64,000 bases of DNA from Azospirillum lipoferum (GTDB lineage Bacteria > Pseudomonadota > Alphaproteobacteria > Azospirillales > Azospirillaceae), in the NCBI RefSeq assembly GCF_024170005.1, contig NZ_JALJXJ010000015.1, positions 1-64,000 on the forward strand, given 5' to 3'. Below, in pieces: positions 35,143-44,700 of this stretch. Position numbers and translations under genes: made by a program. How positions within the stretch are numbered: position 1 is the stretch's first letter; each line of letters opens with the position of its first letter. The notes under the pieces were generated by a model, which saw only the letters and a program-made list of their open reading frames with translations, was not told the origin of the DNA and did no database searches.

Positions 35143-35276
35143 TGCGCAGGCTCTGCGACATCACGGCCGCATTGCGGGCGGCAGGACTCGTTGCACCCGG
35201 TGCCGGGCGGTTCCCGATCATCCGGAAAGCGGGGCTGTGGGCCGGCATCGGATCGCGGCTTCATGCAGGAGGATGA
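35142..35276 (+). CDS. Small basic protein (44 aa), possibly coding
   Basis: MRRLCDITAALRAAGLVAPG continues to LWAGIGSRLHAGG. The start codon overlaps the previous stop (TGATG) and its end contains the ribosome-binding site of the next gene, a packing that suggests translational coupling. No family recognised; it is too short to be sure. Confidence 0.4.
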   Translation: MRRLCDITAALRAAGLVAPGAGRFPIIRKAGLWAGIGSRLHAGG

Positions 35277-35278
35277 GC

Positions 35279-35722
35279 ATGGCCAGTATCGACGCCTTCG
35301 ACACGCTTCACAGTTTCATCGGTACGGCATGGCCGGATGCGGCCCCGATGTCCTGCCCGCTGGCGTGGGACAACGAGGCCTTCACGCCGCCGGCGCCATT
35401 CGACGCCCAGGATCGTCCGCAGTGCTGGGGCCGGGTGCTGGTGGACGCCAGCCTGTGGGACCAGGACTCGATCGGTGCCGGCGATCCGGCGGAGGAGCTG
35501 TGGGAGGAGGTGGGCACCCTGGCGCTGACCGTTTTCAGTCCTGCCGGTGCTGGCTCCCGGCCGAACCGGGACCTGCTGACCGCGTTTGCCGGCATGGTTC
35601 GCGGACAGCGTCTGGGCGGCCTGGAGTTCCGTGGCTGCCGTTTCGACCCCGCCCGCGCCAAGGACGAGTCCGGCGCCTGGTGGGGCATGACCATCATCAT
35701 CGACTGGAAAAGAGGAGCCTAG
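35279..35722 (+). CDS. Phage tail terminator-like protein (DUF4128 type)
   Basis: 147 aa. MASIDAFDTLHSFIGTAWPD begins a small alpha/beta fold; WDNEAFTPPAPFDAQDRPQC, VLVDASLWDQDSIG, GTLALTVFSPAGAGSRPNRD and WGMTIIIDWKRG match the pattern of tail terminators that cap the tube and interface with the head connector. AGGAGG six bases before the ATG at 35279 fixes the start. Being the last head-side tail gene, it marks where head genes would normally have preceded. Confidence 0.75.
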   Translation: MASIDAFDTLHSFIGTAWPDAAPMSCPLAWDNEAFTPPAPFDAQDRPQCWGRVLVDASLWDQDSIGAGDPAEELWEEVGTLALTVFSPAGAGSRPNRDLLTAFAGMVRGQRLGGLEFRGCRFDPARAKDESGAWWGMTIIIDWKRGA

Positions 35723-35726
35723 CCCC

Positions 35727-35921
35727 ATGGGCAAGCACATCGTCACCAAGTCCTTCGCCACCGCCACCCGCCGCTTCCCGGTCGGCCGGGACGTCACCGA
35801 GCGCGACATCGATGGCGCGCTGACGCTCGCCGACTGGGTGCGTCTCGGCCATGTCGCCCTCGTCGAGGAGGCCGTCGAGGAGGCCGCCGAAGACGCTGCC
35901 GGGACCGTCGCGGCTGGCTGA
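35727..35921 (+). CDS. Small hypothetical protein of the tail module (64 aa)
   Basis: MGKHIVTKSFATATRRFPVG then TERDIDGALTLADWVRLGHV and an acidic Ala/Glu-rich C-terminus. It lies 4 bases after the tail terminator gene. The N-terminal half recalls short phage proteins that carry a KxFATATRRFPVG-like strand, but I cannot give it a role. An intrinsic terminator follows. Confidence 0.6.
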   Translation: MGKHIVTKSFATATRRFPVGRDVTERDIDGALTLADWVRLGHVALVEEAVEEAAEDAAGTVAAG

Positions 35922-35981
35922 CCCCTCTCCCCGTTCCTGCGATCCCCCCGTTCCTGCGATCCCCCAATCCTGTGATCCATG

Positions 35982-36008
35982 GCCGCCCTTCGAGGCGGCT
36001 TTTCTTTT
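35982..36008 (+). terminator. Intrinsic terminator before the tube gene
   Basis: GCCGCC and GGCGGC with a loop around TTCGA, then TTTTCTTTT. Just before it are imperfect tandem copies of CCGTTCCTGCGATCC. Read-through would be needed to reach the tube gene, or a further promoter lies within. Confidence 0.7.
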
Positions 36009-36026
36009 GGCCGGAAGGAAGCCTCA

Positions 36027-37514
36027 ATGACCAGTTCCAATCGTGTCCGCCTGACGGGTGTCGCCGAGTCCACCTACGGCGTCACCCCGACCAACCCGCG
36101 CATGCAGAAGCAGCGCGTCACCTCGATCGGCCTGACCAACAAGGCCGACTATGTCGACAGCGACGACATCCGCGACGACCGCATGTCCTCCGACCCGATC
36201 ATGGTGGGCCAGAGCAACGGCGGCCAGATCGGTATCGAATGGCACTATCCGGCCGACAACTGCCTGCTGTCGCGGGAAATGGAATCGGCCTTCGGCAATG
36301 TCTGGATCAATACGCCGAGCCGAGACAATGATGGCGCCGCCGGCAGCGTGATCCAGTCCGTGACGGCCTCCACCCAGGTGGTCGCGGTCGCCACCGGTGC
36401 CGCCTTCGTCGCCGGGCATCTGGTCTGTTTCAGCGGCTTCGCCACGGCCAACAAGGGCAAGCTGGCCAAGGTCACCGCCGGCAGCGCGACCGCCCCGGCC
36501 TTCGTCGGCGGCGGCCTGGTGGACGAGGCCTCCCCGCCCGCCACCGCTCGGATGAAGGTGGTCGGGTGCGAGGGTGCCGCCGGTGATATCCAGGCGGTCG
36601 CCGACGGGCTGACCACCCAGGCGGGCGGGCTCGACTTCTCCACGCTGGGGCTGATGGTCGGCCAGTGGGTCAAGGTCGGCGACACCGGGGCGGCCTACCG
36701 CTTCGCGACCGAGGGCGTCAACGGCTGGGGCCGCATCGTCGCGATCTCCGCCCGCAAGCTGACGCTGGACAACCTGCCGTCCGGCTGGAGCGCCGACACC
36801 GGCACCGGCAAGACGATCCGGATCTTCTTCGGCGATGTGCTGAAGAACGGCGTGCAGAAGCTCGGCCTCTCCCTGGAGCGGGGCTTCATGGGGCAGGCGA
36901 CGCCCACCTACATCGCCCAGACCGGCATGCGGGTGAACACGCTGGAGTTCGGCGGCCAGGCCAAGCAGAAGGCCACCGGCTCGATCGCGTTCATGGGCCT
37001 GAAGGGCACCACCGCGCTGGTGTCCCTGGACGACACGCCCGATCCGGCGCCGGACGGCGCGCTCTTCCCGGTGATGGCGTTCAGCGTCAATTGCGGCCGG
37101 ATCGGCGAGGGCGGTTCGGCGCTCAAGAAGCCCAACTGGTCGAAGAGCGTCAAGTTCACCATCAACAACAACCTGCGCGCCATCGACGCCGCCGCCGACG
37201 GCGACGACGCCGCGCCGGCCGCCGTCGATGTCGCCGACGGTTCCTTCGACGTGTCCGTCGAGCTGGACACCTACTTCGGCAATGCGGATCTGCTGGCCAA
37301 GGTGATGGCCGGCACGCCCACCAGCCTCAACACGCGGCTGCAGAAGGGTGTCCAGGCGATGGTCTGGGAAGCGCCCCGCCTGACCCCGAAGGAAGGCGAC
37401 CCCAACGTCAGCGGCAAGAACCAGGACGTGATGCTGCCGGTGAAGCTGACCGCGTCGGCGGACAGCCTGACCAACGCGCAGCTGATCGTGAACCGGCTCG
37501 AATTCTTCCGCTGA
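36027..37514 (+). CDS. Phage tail tube protein
   Basis: 495 aa. MTSSNRVRLTGVAESTYGVT, then RVTSIGLTNKADYVDSDDIR and GGQIGIEWHYPADNCLLSRE are typical of Phage_tube_2-type tube proteins; MESAFGNVW and the closing VTSADSL-like VKLTASADSLTNAQLIVNRL also fit. The usual tube subunit is nearer 300 aa, so the middle (about residues 100-300, rich in Ala/Gly) probably is an extra surface domain. GGAAGGA precedes the ATG. It would stack as hexameric rings around the tape measure. Confidence 0.85.
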   Translation: MTSSNRVRLTGVAESTYGVTPTNPRMQKQRVTSIGLTNKADYVDSDDIRDDRMSSDPIMVGQSNGGQIGIEWHYPADNCLLSREMESAFGNVWINTPSRDNDGAAGSVIQSVTASTQVVAVATGAAFVAGHLVCFSGFATANKGKLAKVTAGSATAPAFVGGGLVDEASPPATARMKVVGCEGAAGDIQAVADGLTTQAGGLDFSTLGLMVGQWVKVGDTGAAYRFATEGVNGWGRIVAISARKLTLDNLPSGWSADTGTGKTIRIFFGDVLKNGVQKLGLSLERGFMGQATPTYIAQTGMRVNTLEFGGQAKQKATGSIAFMGLKGTTALVSLDDTPDPAPDGALFPVMAFSVNCGRIGEGGSALKKPNWSKSVKFTINNNLRAIDAAADGDDAAPAAVDVADGSFDVSVELDTYFGNADLLAKVMAGTPTSLNTRLQKGVQAMVWEAPRLTPKEGDPNVSGKNQDVMLPVKLTASADSLTNAQLIVNRLEFFR

Positions 37515-37657
37515 TCCGAGACCCCGCGACCAACGGGAAAGAGGCTGCCCCCGACCGGGGGCGGCAGGACGGCACGCGTGGGCCGCGGGCGGGCGTTTGG
37601 TCGGCGCCCGCCCATCCATCGCGCATTTCCGACCAATCGACCGACAGGATTTTCGCC

Positions 37658-38083
37658 ATGAAGGATCTGCTGAACACCTCCGCCGCTCTCGACGATCTGC
37701 TGATGGACGAGGATGTGCTGACCAACGGCCGCTGGATCCGCCCCGATCCCGACCGTGACCTGCGCATCCTGACCAAGCCGCTGGGCGACGACTACACCGA
37801 CATGCAGGCCCGCCTGCAGCGCAAGGCGGCCCAGGGCTTCGGCGGCGACACCTCGCGCCTGCCGGCGGCGCAGAAGCGCCAGATCAACGCCAAGTGCCTG
37901 ATCAAGCATGCCCTGGTGAATGTCGAGAACTGCGTCATCGGCGGCCAGGAGCTGGATTTCGACGCCTTCTGCGCGCTGATCCAGGAGCCGAGGGGCCAGA
38001 AGCTGCTCGGCCTCGCCTTCATCGCCGCCAACATGGCGACCGATGCCGATGCCGACGAGCTGAAGGAAGCGGAGGGAAACTGA
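37658..38083 (+). CDS. Tail assembly chaperone, short form (gpG-like)
   Basis: 141 aa, soluble, helical (MKDLLNTSAALDDLLMDEDV, KRQINAKCLIKHALVNVENC, FCALIQEPRGQKLLGLAFIA). Position between tube and tape measure and the frameshift signal at its end identify it as the gpG-equivalent chaperone that coats the tape measure during tail assembly. It is not homologous in sequence to lambda gpG as far as I can tell. The reading frame ends GAG GGA AAC TGA; the longer product is described separately. Confidence 0.8.
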   Translation: MKDLLNTSAALDDLLMDEDVLTNGRWIRPDPDRDLRILTKPLGDDYTDMQARLQRKAAQGFGGDTSRLPAAQKRQINAKCLIKHALVNVENCVIGGQELDFDAFCALIQEPRGQKLLGLAFIAANMATDADADELKEAEGN

Positions 38084-38466
38084 CCGCCGCGCTGCGCGAT
38101 CACCTCCATGCCAAGGCGGCCAACAACGGTTTGTTGGCCGACCTTGCGGAGGAGGAACCCGACGCGGCGGGCATGGTCGCCGACCTTCTGGAGGAGGACG
38201 GCGAAGCGGTCCAGCCCCTGCCCTGGACCAGATGGGCCTGGCGGGCCTGGCACGCCCTTGCCGACGACCGCCAGTGGCGGGCCGGCGGCATGGGGCCGGC
38301 CATGCCCTGCAACATCCCGTGGACGGTCATGCGCGCCTACGCCGCCGACCACGGGCTCCACCTCCCCACCCTGTTCCGCCTCCTGCGTGCCATGGACGCC
38401 GTCCATGCCGAGTGGTGGACGGACAAGGTGAAGGCCGAACAGGCCAAGACGGACACCGAGGACTGA
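37658..38466 (+). CDS. Tail assembly chaperone, frameshifted long form (gpGT-like)
   Basis: A -1 shift at 38074-38080 fuses the 141-aa chaperone to a 128-aa downstream frame (LTAALRDHLHAKAANNGLLA onwards) that has no good start codon of its own. The extra domain contains PWTRWAWRAWHALADDRQW and MPCNIPWTVMRAYAADHGL, the Trp-rich pattern of DUF1799-like phage proteins. The expected product is 269 aa. In lambda, the GT form recruits the tape measure and tube; the same role is inferred. Confidence 0.75.
38074..38080 (+). other. Programmed -1 ribosomal frameshift site G GGA AAC
   Basis: The heptamer fits X XXY YYZ in the right phase and is followed immediately by TGA in frame 0, so slipping to GGG AAA lets ribosomes read on. 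Lambda uses the near-identical G GGA AAG. GC-rich sequence follows, able to fold. Confidence 0.85.
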
Positions 38467-38468
38467 CC

Positions 38469-38693
38469 ATGGCCAAAGCCGCCGTCTTCGCCCGCCAGCC
38501 CAGGCTGTTCATCGACCGCATCCCGTTGCCGGCAGCGAAGAGCGGCAGGCGCGTCTGCAGCACGCGTTTTCGCGGTCAACTCGTCCAGGGGCCGGAGCGG
38601 CATCGCCGTTCCGGTCCTCACATCGGCTGCTGGCGCGGTGGCGCCGGCAAGTCGGTGGAAGCTTCCGCCCCGATCATCACACCGCGCCAGTGA
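38469..38693 (+). CDS. Small basic protein between chaperone and tape measure (74 aa)
   Basis: MAKAAVFARQPRLFIDRIPL and a Arg/Gly-rich remainder (CSTRFRGQLVQGPERHRRSG). It begins 2 bases after the long chaperone stop. A small gene at this point is common in siphovirus tails, but the codon pattern is unremarkable and no family is recognised. Confidence 0.5.
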   Translation: MAKAAVFARQPRLFIDRIPLPAAKSGRRVCSTRFRGQLVQGPERHRRSGPHIGCWRGGAGKSVEASAPIITPRQ

Positions 38694-38700
38694 GGCCGCC

Positions 38701-41700
38701 ATGACGACACAGGTTGAAAGCCTCAGCGTCGGCTACGAGGATCGTGCCTCCGCCGCCGCCAATGCGGTTGCCGACGCGATCCGGCATCTGGGTGAAGAAG
38801 CCCAGACCGCCGAGAGCCGTGTTGCGCGCCTCGGCAAGGGCAGCGAACAGCTGGCCAAGTCCTTCAGCGACACCGAACGGCTGGCGGCGAAGGTCACCGC
38901 GGCGACGAAGCAGTTCCGCCAAGCACTCGATGAGCTGGACCGCTCCGAACTGAACCTCGTCGAGAAGGAGAAGCTGCGCACGAGCATCCTGCAGCAGCAG
39001 GAGCAGGCGGTGCAGCGGGTCACCGCTCAACAGGAACGGTATCTGGCCGGCATGCGGGCGATGGAGGCCGCAGCCGGCGCACAGACGGCCGGCATGGCGG
39101 CCTCCACCGCGGCTGCCGGCGACAGGACGGGTGCGCTGGACAGGAATTACGACGCGGCCACCAGGCTGATCCAGCAGGAGGCCACGCTGAACAAGATCCA
39201 TCGCGAGAGTGCCGGCACCGCCCGGCTGACGGCGAATGAGATGGGCAACCTCGCCTCCGTGATCCTGGATACGGCGTCGCAGCTCGGCGGCGGGCAGGGC
39301 CCGTTCCTGATCCTGATGCAGCAGGGGCTGCAGGCCGTCGAAGCCGTCGGCGGCGTATCGCGCGCCATGGCGCTGCTGGCGTCGCCGGCAGGGCTGGCGA
39401 CCATGGGCGCGCTGGCGCTCGGCGGTGCGATGGCGGTTGTCATCGAGCGGGCGGTCGAGGTCAGCGCCCACACCCGCCGCCTTTCGGTGGACATCCAAGC
39501 CATGGGCAACGCCTCGGGAGTATCGGCGGGGCAACTGCGCGCCATCGAGACGCAGCTCCGACAGCAGGGTGTCAGCAGTGATGCGGCCTTCGCCTCCGTC
39601 CGCACTCTCGCCGGGGCGCGTGGGCTGCCATCGTCCATACTGGGCGATGTCGCCAGTATCGGCCGGAACATGGCGGCCGGAACCGACGACGTGGCCGAAT
39701 CGGTCAAGGGGCTGACAGACACCCTGACAGAAGGGTATACCGGCATTCGCAAGCTGGATGACCAGTTCAATTTCCTGACGGTGGACGAACGCCGGCAGAT
39801 CGAGGCGATGGCGCGGCATGGCGATCAGGCCGGCGTGCTCAAGACCTCGGTCGATGCGCTCCATCGGCAGTTCGACGGCCTGCACGAGAAGGCGCTCAGC
39901 CCAGCTGGCGCCGCTATGGAGCGCTTGTCTGCTGGCTACAACCGCTTGCTGGACTCCATCGCCAGCCGGCCCATCGTCATCAAGGGACTGGAGGCGCTGG
40001 CCCTGCTGTTGGACAGAACGGCCGGCAGCATCGGAGAGCCGACCAAGGCGGAGCGGGTCGCCAGCATCCGCCGGGAGCTGTCGGATCTGGATGCGCAGTA
40101 TAGCCGCCTACCTGAGGCGACGTCCGGCATTCAGGCCACCCACGAGGCGATTATCCTGCGTCGCATCGACCTGATGCAGCAGCTCACGAAACTGGAAAAG
40201 GAGAACTCGGCCGGCCAGCCGTCGCAAATCAGCACGGGGGCGCCGCGCACCGCCGGTACGTCCAATGCGCGGAGCGGGATGCCCGATCCTGCCGCCGCCA
40301 AGTATGTGAGCGAGCAGGCCACCGCATTCGAGCGTCTATCGGAGGCGATGCAGGGGAATGCCGCTCAGCGGACCCTTGCTCAAGCCGAAATGCAAGCGGA
40401 GGAGGATATCAGTAACCGCCGGCTGCGTGGCACTGCTGCCGACGAGATCCGCATCATCCGGCAGAAAGAGGCTCTCCTTCAGTTGACGGTGGCGGTCAAC
40501 GACAACAACCGCGCCGCTGCCGCGGAGGTGGCCGGCGCCGATCTGGTCGCCCGCGCTTACGGCCAGTCCACGGCGGCGGTGCGCGAGGCCGAGATCCAGA
40601 GCAAGGCCCTGACCGAGGTGGCGCGTGGCACCATCGAGCCGTACGACGCCATCGTGAAGCGGCTGCGGTTGCTGGACGACGCCCAGCGTAAGGTGCAGGC
40701 CGCCTCCTTCGACGCCACGTTGCGCCAGCAGGTCGAGGATGCCAATCGGCTGGCCGCTGCCTGGGGCAACGGCGCCGACGCGGCACGCGAGGCTGGTCTC
40801 GCCAACGAAGCGCTGGCCGAGGCCCGCAAGCGCGGTCTGGACCCCTCCCGCGATGCCGGGCAGATCCGGGACATCGGCGCCGGCATTCTGGCCCGCGACG
40901 CCGCGCAGCGTTCCCAGCAGTTCGCGCAGATGGCTGCAGAGCAACGCCGGGCGGTCGATCTCGCCAACGCCGAATACGACACGCTCGGCCAGTCCAATGC
41001 CGAGCGCGCCAAGACCCTGGCCGTGCTCCAGACCACCAACGAGCTGCGCGACAAGGGCGTTGACCTGACCGACGCCGGCACCCAGGCCTATATCCGGCAG
41101 GCGGGCGAACTGGCGCGTTTCAAAAGCCAGATGCAGGACGCCGCGCAGAACGCCGCCAGTGTGGCGCAGCCGATCGCCACGGCATTCGAGGATGTGATCC
41201 TCGGCGCGAAGAAGGCGGGCGATGCCGGCAAGGCCCTCGCCGAGGAGCTGAGGCGGGTCTTCGTCCATACGGTCATCACCAAGCCGGCCGAGACTTGGCT
41301 GACCGGAACGCTGACCAAGCTGATGTCCGGGCCGATCGATCCGGTGAACGACAATACGCCGAAGCCGGCCAACGACCCCGGCACGCTGGACCGCATCGTC
41401 GGCTCCGTCAAAGGCGGCCTCGGTTCGTCGTCGGACAATGCCATGTGGGTGCGGATGGCTGGTTCGGCCTCCGCGGTGGCGCTCGATCCGCAGGCGCTGA
41501 CCGGCAGGCCCATGCCCGTTGCGGTCAAGGATGACAAGGGCGCCGGCATCGCCGGTCTGCCCGTGACCGACGCTGCGCCTTTGCCGGTGGCGATCAAGGA
41601 CGGCGGGCAGGTTGCCGACCTGATCCGGTCGGAGTCGCGGGCGCAAGGGGTGCCGGAGGAGGTGGGGCTCGCCATCGCCAAGATGGAGTCCGGCTTCCGC

Positions 41701-44700
41701 CAGTACCACGCCGACGGCCGGCTGCTGACCAGTTCCGCCGGGGCCATGGGCGTCATGCAGCTGATGCCCGGCACCGCGAAGTGGCTGGGCGTCGATGCGA
41801 CCGATACCCAGGAAAATGTCCGGGGCGGCATCAAGTATCTGGCGATGTTGGGTCGGCAGTTCGGCGGCGACTGGACCACGGCTGCGGCGGCCTACAATGC
41901 CGGACCGACTCGGGTGCAGCAGTACCTGACCCAGGGCCGCGCCCTGCCGGCGGAGACGGTCACCTACATCGAGCGCTTCGGCGCCACGGTGAAGACGGTG
42001 GGAACCGACGTGTCGGTCCTCGGCACCCGGGTGGGGGGCGTCACCAAGGCGCAGGAGGACGCGCTGCAGGCCCAGCTCGACGCGGCCAATACGGCGAAGG
42101 TGGCTACTGGAAGCGCACAAGACCTCAACGCCTCGCAGTCGGCCCTGGTGGCATCGGTACTCGGCACCACCGCGGCAAACGACAACGCGGCGTCGGTCAT
42201 CGAGGTGCAGTCCCGCGCCGTCAGCCACATCGGTGAAAACGCCATCAGCGCGGCCGGTCATCTGGACGATGCGGCGGATGGCGCCAAGGCCCTGGCGAAG
42301 GCCTCGGACTCGGCCGGCGACACGCTGCTGGCCGGGGCACAGTCCGTCTACAACGGCTTTTCTGACGCGGTCTCCGGGATCTGGAATTGGGTCGCTGGAC
42401 TGTTCAGCGGCGTGTCGGGCGGCGGCGCGGCGACCTCGACCACTAGCGGGCAGGCCGGCGCGGCCTCCGGATCGTCCGGCGGCGTGGGCAACTTGCTATC
42501 GCTGGGCAGCAAATTCATGCCGTCGTCGTGGACGTCCTCGATCACGTCGAGCATCGACAGTTGGGGTGCCTCGGCGCTCGGCATCGGCACGGCGGCGGCG
42601 CCGGGGATGACCGCGGCGGCTGGTGGGGCGGCTCAAGCTGCTGGCGTTGCCGCTGTTCCTGGTGGCATCACAAACGCGGCGGTCGCGAACGGCGCCGTCA
42701 CCGGCGGCCTGACATCCTACCTCGGTCCCATCGGTGGCGGCTTTGCAGCCGGTAGCCTGATCGGGCCGATGGTCGCCAACGGCAACAAGGCGGTGGGTGG
42801 TCTGGCTGGTGCCGCGTCCGGTGCGGCGGTGGGTGCGCTGATCGGTTCGGTGATCCCAGGCATCGGCACCTTGGTCGGCGCGCTCATCGGCGGTGCCAGC
42901 GGTGGACTTGGCGGCCTGCTGGGCACTCAGAAGCCCACCGTCGGACCGACCGCCTCGGCCGACATCACGATCAACACCGGCGGCAAATCAGCAACATCGG
43001 GCAACTACCTGACGGATAACGACGGTGACCCCAAAGCCGCCCAGCAACTCGGCTCGGCCTTCTCCGCCATCTTCACCGCTGCCGCCTCGGGCGGCGGTGT
43101 GCTGGCGAAGGATTTCGGCATCGGGCAGACCGCAACCAAGGGTCTATACGTCGCAGGCAGCGTTCCCTACAAGGAGTTCGGCAAGGGCGACGATGCGCTG
43201 GGCAACCTGCTGCGCTACACGCTGCTGGAGCAGGGCGGCCTGACGAATGCCGGGCCGAACGTCACCAAGGCCATCCAGAACACGAAAGCCTCCTCGTACG
43301 AAGATGCCGCCAAGGATATCGGCCTGGGCGCCACCATCGACGCCGGCATCACGGCCCTGTCCGAACTGGACAAGTCCCTGGCCGGGGTCACCCGGTCGGC
43401 CAAGAACGCGACCACCGAGTCGCTGAAACCGATGCTGGAGGAGCTGGACCGGGCCAAGAAGCTCGGGATCGGCGACAGCTATGTCGGCCTCGCCACCGCC
43501 CAGTTGAAGGGCTACCTGGAGCAGTTGAAGAACCCGGTGGACTGGACGCAGGGCGAGCAGGACATGGCCACCCTGACCGGCCAGTTCCAGGCGCTCCGCG
43601 ACGCCGCGGTGCAGCTGGACCCGGCGCTCGCCACCACGGTCGACCAGATCGAGGCGGAGACGCGGGCTCGCACCAAACAGCGGGCCGAGACCGATGCCAA
43701 GCGGCTCTTGAACAGCGCGTCCGGCCACGAGTTCCTGAACCAGATCACCGACCTGGGAGACACCCGCGACAAGAGCGCGCGCAATCTGGCCGCTGCCGGT
43801 GCCGACATTTCGGTTGCCGGCGACATCTTCAACGCCGCCCTGACCAGCCTTCTGACGGACCTGAACCCGTCGGAACTGGATCTCGTCACCAGGAGCTTCG
43901 GCGGCGACATCGGAGCGCTCGCCCAGACCCTGAAGACCACAGGCAAAGCCGCGGTCGAAGCGGCGGCCAATCTTCGCGCCTACAACGCCGATCTCCAGAG
44001 CCGGATGCATGCGGCCGTCGGGAATGTCCGCGGCTCGGGCTTGCTGACGCTGGACCAGCAGCAGTCGGTGGAGATGGCCAAGGCCAAGGCCGATGGCTAC
44101 GACACCTCCGTGCTGGCTCTGGTGCAGGGGGCGGAGCGCGGCCAGAAGGCTTTCGAACTGGCGCAGGCGGATGTTCTGGCTTGGTACGATCAGGAGATCG
44201 GCGCCCGGCAGACCTTCATCGGCGAGTTGCAGGACGGCGCGTTGAAGGTGGCGCAGGCGGCCAAGCAATTCGCCGCCGCCCGCGATGCCCTCGCCATCTC
44301 CAGCGATGCCCCGATCAGCCCGCAGGAGCGCCTGACCGAGGTCAAGCGGCAATGGGACGCGGCCCTGGGGACTGTCCGGTCGGCCACCGCCAGCGACGAG
44401 GACAAGGACACCGCCCGGTCGAACCTGATCAACCTCGGCCAGACCCTGGTGTCGATCGAGAAGGAGAACAGCGCCGGCACCGCCCGCACTCTCTACGACA
44501 TGGTGCTGGGGGTCGAAAAGGAGCTTGGAACCCTCGCGCCGGACAGCGCCGCGGCGACGGCCGACGCCCAGATCAAGGTCGCGCAGGACAGCCTGAAGGA
44601 ACTGCAGAAGGCGCGGGCGGACGCGGCGTCGATGGGGCAGCGGCAGTTGGGCAGCCTCGACGGGCTGAAGGACACCATGGGTCAGAGCCTCGCCGTCTGG

